In this document: positions 59,462-64,000 of the stretch, one piece after another
Layout of the letters: each line of letters begins with the position of its first letter
Position numbering within the stretch: the first letter of the stretch is position 1
Assembly: GCF_001718415.1 (NCBI RefSeq)
Contig: NZ_CP013377.1
Location: 868,001 to 932,000, forward strand
From: Burkholderia pseudomultivorans
Lineage (GTDB): Bacteria; Pseudomonadota; Gammaproteobacteria; Burkholderiales; Burkholderiaceae
Length of the DNA: 64,000 nt
Reading direction: 5' to 3'
Program-made: the position numbers and the translations under genes
The notes under the pieces: generated by a model
Database searches by the model: none
Told to the model about the DNA's origin: nothing
What the model saw: only the letters and a program-made list of their open reading frames with translations

Positions 59462-61150
59462 ATGACGTCACGTCGTGCCGCATCGACCGCATCGCATCCC
59501 GCGCCGGCCGCACCGCGCATCCGTTGGGCCGCCGCGCTGGCGGTCGCCTATCTCGCCGTCGCCGGCTGTGCCGCACAGGCCGACAGCGCGAACCAGGCCG
59601 CCGTGCAGGCGGCCGCATCGTCCGCCGCCGTCGCGACGCCCGCTTCGAGCGCGCTGCTGCCACCGCCGAGCCAGCTCTACGGCGACCTGTTCGTCGCGGT
59701 GCAGACCGCGCAGCTCTATCCCGACCAGAAGACCTTCGTCGACGCGACGCCCGATACCGATCCCGCGACGATCGTGCAGTTGTATCAGCAACAGAAGTCG
59801 CAGCCGGGCTTCTCGCTGAAGGCGTTCGTCGACCAGCACTTCACGCCGCCGCCCGCGGGCGGCGTGACGCCGCCGCCGAACCAGACGCTGCGCGAGCATA
59901 TCGACTGGCTGTGGCCGCAACTCACGCGCACGAGCACGAGCGTGCCGCCGTACAGCTCGCTGATTCCGATGCCGAAGCCGTACGTCGTGCCGGGCGGCCG
60001 TTTCCGCGAAGGCTATTACTGGGACACCTATTTCACGATGCTCGGCCTGCAGGTGTCGGGGCGCGAGGATCTCGTCGACGACATGCTCGACAACTTCGCG
60101 CACCTGATCGACACGGTCGGGCATATCCCGAACGGCAACCGCACGTATTATGCGAGCCGCTCGCAACCGCCGTTCTTCGCGTACATGGTCACGCTGGCCG
60201 CGCAGGCGGAGGGCGACAAGGTGTACCAGAAGTATCTGCCCGCGCTGCGCAAGGAGTACGCGTACTGGATGCAGGGCGAGACGTCGACGCCGCGCGGGCA
60301 GGCCGCGCGCCACGTGGTCGCGATGCCGGACGGCGCGGTGCTGAACCGCTACTGGGATGCGAGCGACACGCCGCGCGACGAGTCGTATCTCGAGGACGTG
60401 ACGACCGCGAAGGCCGTGCCGGGCCGCCCCGCGAACGAGGTCTACCGCGACCTGCGTGCGGGCGCCGAGAGCGGCTGGGACTACAGCTCGCGCTGGCTCG
60501 GCGACGGCCGCACGCTCGCGACGATCCGCACGACGTCGATCGTGCCGGTCGACCTGAACAGCCTGATGTTCCATCTCGAGCGGACGATCGTGAGGGGCTG
60601 CACGATCACGCACGACGTCGCGTGCGTGACCGACTTTTCGGCGCGCGCGACGCGGCGCGCGGCGGCGATCAATCACTATCTGTGGAATCGTCGCGGCTAT
60701 TACGGCGATTACGACTGGCAGCTGCGCAAGCCGCGCGACGGCGTGAGCGCGGCCACGCTGTATCCGCTGTTTACCGGCGTCGCATGGCCCGAGCGCGCGA
60801 AAGCGACCGCGCGCGAAGTGCGCCGCACGCTGCTGCAGCCGGGCGGGCTCGCGACGACGACCGAGAACACCGGGCAGCAGTGGGACGCGCCGAACGGCTG
60901 GGCGCCGCTGCAATGGATCGCGATCGAAGGGCTGCGCCGCTATGGCGAGCCGGCGCTCGCGAAGGACATCGGCACGCGTTTCCTGACCGACGTGAAGCAC
61001 GTGTACGCGACCGAGGGCAAGCTCGTCGAGAAATACGTGGTCGAGGGGGCCGGCGAGGGCGGCGGGGGCGGCGGCGAATATCCGCTGCAGGACGGCTTCG
61101 GCTGGACCAACGGCGTCACGCTGAAGCTGCTCGGGCTGTACGGCGAGTGA
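59462..61150 (+). CDS. treA: Periplasmic trehalase
   Basis: 562 aa from the ATG at 59462 (GGAGG upstream; earlier in-frame starts rejected). N-terminal export signal ending LAVAGC-AA, which would also fit a lipobox. GH37 signatures: [15 protein letters not shown] (signature 1, near 179-193) and [13 protein letters not shown] (signature 2, near 474-486). The Gly-rich [20 protein letters not shown] then G near the end is normal for the family. It hydrolyses trehalose to two glucose in the periplasm. Convergent with an OprB-type porin that could admit the sugar. Confidence 0.93.
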   Translation: MTSRRAASTASHPAPAAPRIRWAAALAVAYLAVAGCAAQADSANQAAVQAAASSAAVATPASSALLPPPSQLYGDLFVAVQTAQLYPDQKTFVDATPDTDPATIVQLYQQQKSQPGFSLKAFVDQHFTPPPAGGVTPPPNQTLREHIDWLWPQLTRTSTSVPPYSSLIPMPKPYVVPGGRFREGYYWDTYFTMLGLQVSGREDLVDDMLDNFAHLIDTVGHIPNGNRTYYASRSQPPFFAYMVTLAAQAEGDKVYQKYLPALRKEYAYWMQGETSTPRGQAARHVVAMPDGAVLNRYWDASDTPRDESYLEDVTTAKAVPGRPANEVYRDLRAGAESGWDYSSRWLGDGRTLATIRTTSIVPVDLNSLMFHLERTIVRGCTITHDVACVTDFSARATRRAAAINHYLWNRRGYYGDYDWQLRKPRDGVSAATLYPLFTGVAWPERAKATAREVRRTLLQPGGLATTTENTGQQWDAPNGWAPLQWIAIEGLRRYGEPALAKDIGTRFLTDVKHVYATEGKLVEKYVVEGAGEGGGGGGEYPLQDGFGWTNGVTLKLLGLYGE

Positions 61151-61161
61151 TGTGCGCACAC

Positions 61162-61185
61162 GCTGCGCGGCATGCGCCGCGCAGC
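61162..61185. terminator. Hairpin between convergent trehalase and porin genes
   Basis: GCTGCGCGGC - ATGC - GCCGCGCAGC, ten perfect pairs, no T tract, in the 84-bp gap. Confidence 0.45.
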
Positions 61186-61234
61186 GGCGCAACGCGGGCC
61201 GGCGCGTGCTGCCCGCGCAGGCGTATCGCGCGCG

Positions 61235-62704
61235 TCAGAACGTGATCGTCGTGCGCACGCCGATCACCGTTTCGTCGCCGATGCGCGCGCCCGTCGCGTC
61301 CGGGATGCCGCCGCCCGGACGGAAGAAGTGCTGCAGGTCGGCCTGCAACTGCCACCACGGCGCGACCTGGTACTGGTAGGTCGCCTCGATCACCGTCTCC
61401 GCGCGGCGCACCGGATAGCCGGGCGTCGTGTAGGCGCCGACGTCGCCGTCGAGCGCGCGCGCATGCGAGCCGATCTTCGCGTAGCCGATCGCGATGCCCG
61501 CGACGTCGTCGTCGCGTCCGGCGAACGGCGCCTTCAGCGTCACGCCCGCGTTGGCGGCGAAATCGACGACGTTGCGGTCGCCCGGCGCGCCCATCACGCG
61601 CGCGAACACGCCGACCGAGCGCGGGCTGTCGGCGGCCGGCCGCCATACCATCTGGTCGGCGACCGCATAGAACCCGTAGTTGCCGCGATGGGTCGCCGCC
61701 ACGCCGTTGCTCGCCGGATTCGCGAGCGACAGCCCGTCGGCGCCCGTGCGCAGATCGTTCGCATGCTGCGACTGATACCAGACGCCGAGCTTGTACGTGC
61801 CCGGCAGGCCGGCCGGCTGCGGTGCCTTCGGATCGGCAGGCGGCGCGTTCAGCGCATACTGGACTTCGCCGATCAGCAGCGCGCCGCTGCGCAGGTTGAA
61901 ATTCGTGCCGTGTGCATTGAGTTGCTGCGGATCGCCGTCGAGGCGGCCGGCCGGGTTGCCGTCGAACACGCCGGCGAGCACGGTCCACGCATCGGACGGC
62001 TTCACGCGCAGCCGCACGCCGAGCGACGATAGCGGATACGCGGGGCCGCCCGACGGCAGGTCCGCCGACGGCAGCACGGGCCAGCCGAACGTCGCGTTCA
62101 TGAACGACGCCGCGTACTGGCTCACCATGAATTCCTGGTCGAGACTTTGCTGGCCGACCTTCACGTCGAGCTTGTCGCCGAGGAACGCCTGCTGGTACCA
62201 CAGCTCCCACAGTCGCGTGGTCGAGTTCGCCTCGATGCCGGTCGCGGTCTGCAGCGTCTGCAGATAGCGCTGGGTGAGGTTCGACCCGTGAATCTGCAGG
62301 CCCGACACGTTGAACGTACCGCCCGGCAGGCCGATCGCCTTTTCCGTATCGACGCTGAAGCCGAACTGCGTGAGCCCCTGGTATGCGCCGCCGCGTCCGG
62401 TGCCGCCGGCCGCGTTGTACAGGTACTCGCTGGTTTCCTGCAGGTTCAGCGTGACGCCATGAGCGCCGAGCACGTCGCGCAGGCCGCCCATGTTGCCGAG
62501 CAGGTTCGAGCGCTCGAAGAGGCCGGCGGGCGCGGCAGTGTCGGCCGACGGTGCCGGTGCGGCGCCGCTGGCGCCGGCGGCGGCTTCCGGCGCGGCCGGC
62601 GGTGCGGACTGCGCGAACGCGGGTGCGGCGGCGAGCGACAGCAGCAGGGTGGCCAGTGCGTGCAGGCGTGGCGTGTGCAGGGCGGGTGCGAAGTGGTGCT
62701 TCAT
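61235..62704 (-). CDS. OprB-family carbohydrate-selective porin
   Basis: 489 aa with signal peptide (cleavage at AFAQS near 32) and an Ala/Pro-rich linker to about residue 60. The barrel begins LFERSNLLGNMGGLRDVLGA then HGVTLNLQETSEYLYN, the OprB lead-in. It contains LWELWYQQAFLGDKLDVKVG, and ends with alternating strands to a terminal Phe (IGVRTTITF), as outer-membrane barrels do. It facilitates diffusion of mono- and disaccharides. Convergent with trehalase, so trehalose or glucose is a plausible substrate. Confidence 0.93.
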   Translation of the reverse strand: MKHHFAPALHTPRLHALATLLLSLAAAPAFAQSAPPAAPEAAAGASGAAPAPSADTAAPAGLFERSNLLGNMGGLRDVLGAHGVTLNLQETSEYLYNAAGGTGRGGAYQGLTQFGFSVDTEKAIGLPGGTFNVSGLQIHGSNLTQRYLQTLQTATGIEANSTTRLWELWYQQAFLGDKLDVKVGQQSLDQEFMVSQYAASFMNATFGWPVLPSADLPSGGPAYPLSSLGVRLRVKPSDAWTVLAGVFDGNPAGRLDGDPQQLNAHGTNFNLRSGALLIGEVQYALNAPPADPKAPQPAGLPGTYKLGVWYQSQHANDLRTGADGLSLANPASNGVAATHRGNYGFYAVADQMVWRPAADSPRSVGVFARVMGAPGDRNVVDFAANAGVTLKAPFAGRDDDVAGIAIGYAKIGSHARALDGDVGAYTTPGYPVRRAETVIEATYQYQVAPWWQLQADLQHFFRPGGGIPDATGARIGDETVIGVRTTITF

Positions 62705-62791
62705 GTGGATCCCGTTGACGATTCGATTAGTCAGGCTGAAGAAGGGAAGGTGCGGTTCGGTGCGCGGGCGCGCGTGGCAGGTCGCGTGCGG

Positions 62792-63034
62792 CTATGGCAG
62801 CCAGCCGCCGACACGTCCGGCTGCCGCGAAGCCGACGCGCGATGCGGCGACGCACAGTAGCGCGGTGAGCGCGATGGCGGCGGTCATTGCACCGACCAGT
62901 GCGCAGTCGAGCAGCCGGGGCGGGGACGGCAGATGGGCGAACGCGCGCCGGTTGCCGGGCCCGGGGGCAAGCGGCGACAGACCCGCACCGGGCACGATGC
63001 GCCTGAGTCTGACCGCGAACGATGGAATGAACAT
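62792..63034 (-). CDS. Small hypothetical membrane protein
   Basis: 80 aa; GGAGG seven bases before the ATG at 63034. One hydrophobic segment near residues 43-70 (LLDCALVGAMTAAIALTALL then CVAASRVG) behind a basic, Pro-rich N-terminus. No family recognised. It lies 87 bp upstream of the porin gene on the same strand and could be its leader cistron. Moderate support from ribosome site and topology only. Confidence 0.45.
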   Translation of the reverse strand: MFIPSFAVRLRRIVPGAGLSPLAPGPGNRRAFAHLPSPPRLLDCALVGAMTAAIALTALLCVAASRVGFAAAGRVGGWLP

Positions 63035-63906
63035 GACGTGGCCTCCGTCCGGTCCGGCGAGCGCCGGACGACGTGATCGAGCGCCGGGCGCGCGGCGCGC
63101 CCTGCGATCGGCGGTTGAAACGTAACGGAGCGTGCGACGGACGAACCGGCGATGGCCGGCCCGGAGGAAGCGCGCTAACCCGGCGAATGCGAGCTAGCGG
63201 CGGCAGGCATGCTGGCTGCTATCTCGCGATGGTTTGGCCGGCCTGGACCGGCATCGAACTGCAACTGGAGCATGTGTCCACGAAGGGACTCCTGTGTTGA
63301 ACTGCGGCGGATTGTAGACGGCCGATTTGCTGCAGTGCAAGTAAAAAACGCATCAAGAATCGTCGCCGCGACCGGGTCGGGCCGCGCCGGCGCGAGGTGG
63401 AACCGATCCCGCGCACGGTCCGGCCGTTGCGTGCGCGCATCGCGCGCGACGCCCGGCGTGAAAGGTTTCGTCGCGTGTTTTCGAGGGCAAAACTTTCAGC
63501 GTCGCGGCCGCGAAATTTTATTTCCGGAAAAGGGTTTCAAGGGGTTGACTTCGCTTTCGGCCGGTCCATAGAATCCGGCATCTTCACTTTTGGGGCAGCC
63601 GTCTTGGACGCTTGCAGTAGTCGATCTTCGAACGAAATTTCCGCCTGAGCGACCGACGTCCGCGCCTCTTCAAGCCGCCGTTTGTCACCCAGGCAAACGG
63701 TGCGCGCAGCAGTACTCCGCAGCAACACTTCCTACGTGCACCCTGATTCGCGCCGGTTAGCGTGATGCGTTCGCGCATGCGCCGTCCGGTTTCGCCGCCG
63801 CCGGGCCGCGGCCGCGTTCGCGCATGCCTTGCCAGGGCGCGCGGATCCGGTCACCGTGCCGGACGGCGCCCAACCGTGTTCCCCGGAACACCGTACAGGA
63901 GCCGCC
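63035..63906. other. Long non-coding stretch with one good promoter
   Basis: About 870 bp without a supported gene. The promoter at 63545-63574 points right. Short frames between 63073 and 63650 carry no family features. No tRNA, terminator or repeat recognised between the promoter and 63900. Confidence 0.5.
63545..63574 (+). promoter_or_regulatory. Sigma70-type promoter
   Basis: TTGACT, 18 bp, TAGAAT. Placed in a gene-free region; it resembles promoters of stable RNAs in style, but none is recognised downstream. The next start codon with a ribosome site is at 63907. Confidence 0.55.
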
Positions 63907-63993
63907 ATGAACGACAGTGACAGTTGTCCCTTATGCCATGCATACCGCCAGACCCTTTTGAACCCGGGTCGCAGGGACACTCCGGCCGACTAG
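63907..63993 (+). CDS. Possible 28-residue protein with a CxxC motif
   Basis: ATG at 63907 with AGGAG six bases upstream. The product starts MNDSDSCPLCHAYRQTLLNP and ends GRRDTPAD. CPLCH looks like half a zinc ribbon. The ribosome site argues for translation; the size and the window edge leave it uncertain. Confidence 0.35.
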   Translation: MNDSDSCPLCHAYRQTLLNPGRRDTPAD

Positions 63994-64000
63994 CCTGATT

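Noticed and set aside
61050..61080. Glycine run near the trehalase C-terminus as an anomaly
   Set aside because: A Gly-rich stretch before [13 protein letters not shown] is normal in periplasmic trehalases.
1..64000. CRISPR arrays, rRNA or tRNA genes
   Set aside because: No regularly spaced repeats and no cloverleaf or rRNA signatures were seen on either strand by eye.

Overview
The window looks like a piece of a Burkholderia chromosome, most probably from the B. cepacia complex. The GC content and codon use are very high. The ETF, lysA/lysR, NadM-Nudix/NadV and OprB/trehalase genes are of the beta-proteobacterial type. That assignment is inference from gene content and protein style; no rRNA or tRNA gene was seen.

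Region 1 (1 to about 19.2 kb) is an accessory catabolic cluster with visibly lower GC and long intergenic gaps. It encodes a class IV (R-amine-type) aminotransferase cut by the window edge, an aldehyde dehydrogenase, two paralogous TetR regulators, an imine-reductase-like dehydrogenase, two phytanoyl-CoA-dioxygenase-type Fe(II)/2-oxoglutarate oxygenases, an MFS transporter, a 7-TM protein of unknown function, a 36-residue membrane peptide, thiolase, a large acyl-CoA dehydrogenase, an MFE-type SDR, a self-sufficient CYP102-like P450-reductase fusion and a third TetR. A conserved 18-20 bp operator-like element (consensus ATGRTCAWWYGAYCAAGTCA) occurs at seven places in the gaps and ties the cluster into one regulon. 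Three of these sites are followed by tiny ORFs with a shared VNP start, which may be scars of deleted genes. The overall logic is oxidation (P450, 2-OG oxygenases), handling of an amine or imine (aminotransferase, IRED-like enzyme, ALDH) and beta-oxidation (ACAD, SDR, thiolase) of an unidentified lipophilic, probably nitrogen-containing compound.

Region 2 (about 19.2 to 24.8 kb) is mobile and defence-like. It holds a stand-alone SIR2-domain protein (probable anti-phage NADase), a frameshifted small gene, a tyrosine recombinase with an N-terminal extension, a DEDD-type 3'-5' exonuclease, and three copies of an AACTTTAGTTC repeat that may mark a transposon or island end next to the core chromosome.

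Region 3 (24.8 to 64 kb) is core-like and tightly packed. It contains gamma-glutamylputrescine genes (puuB-puuR-puuA types) behind a concentric dyad; an LprI-like protein and an N-acetylmuramoyl amidase; NAD salvage (NadM-Nudix, NadV); a LysR-CoA transferase-ACAD-etfBA operon; an NCS1 permease; a MocR regulator divergent from a DMT exporter; metC with a cystine-type ABC importer; lysA and its divergent activator lysR; assorted GNAT, HAD and DUF genes; an orphan atpG with a nonsense-broken atpC next to a PHA-synthase-like hydrolase; a YcaQ-type glycosylase; a probable intergenic small RNA at 57.53-57.70 kb; a DHA2 MFS pump; and a trehalase convergent with an OprB porin. The last 0.9 kb holds a good promoter and only one very small ORF.
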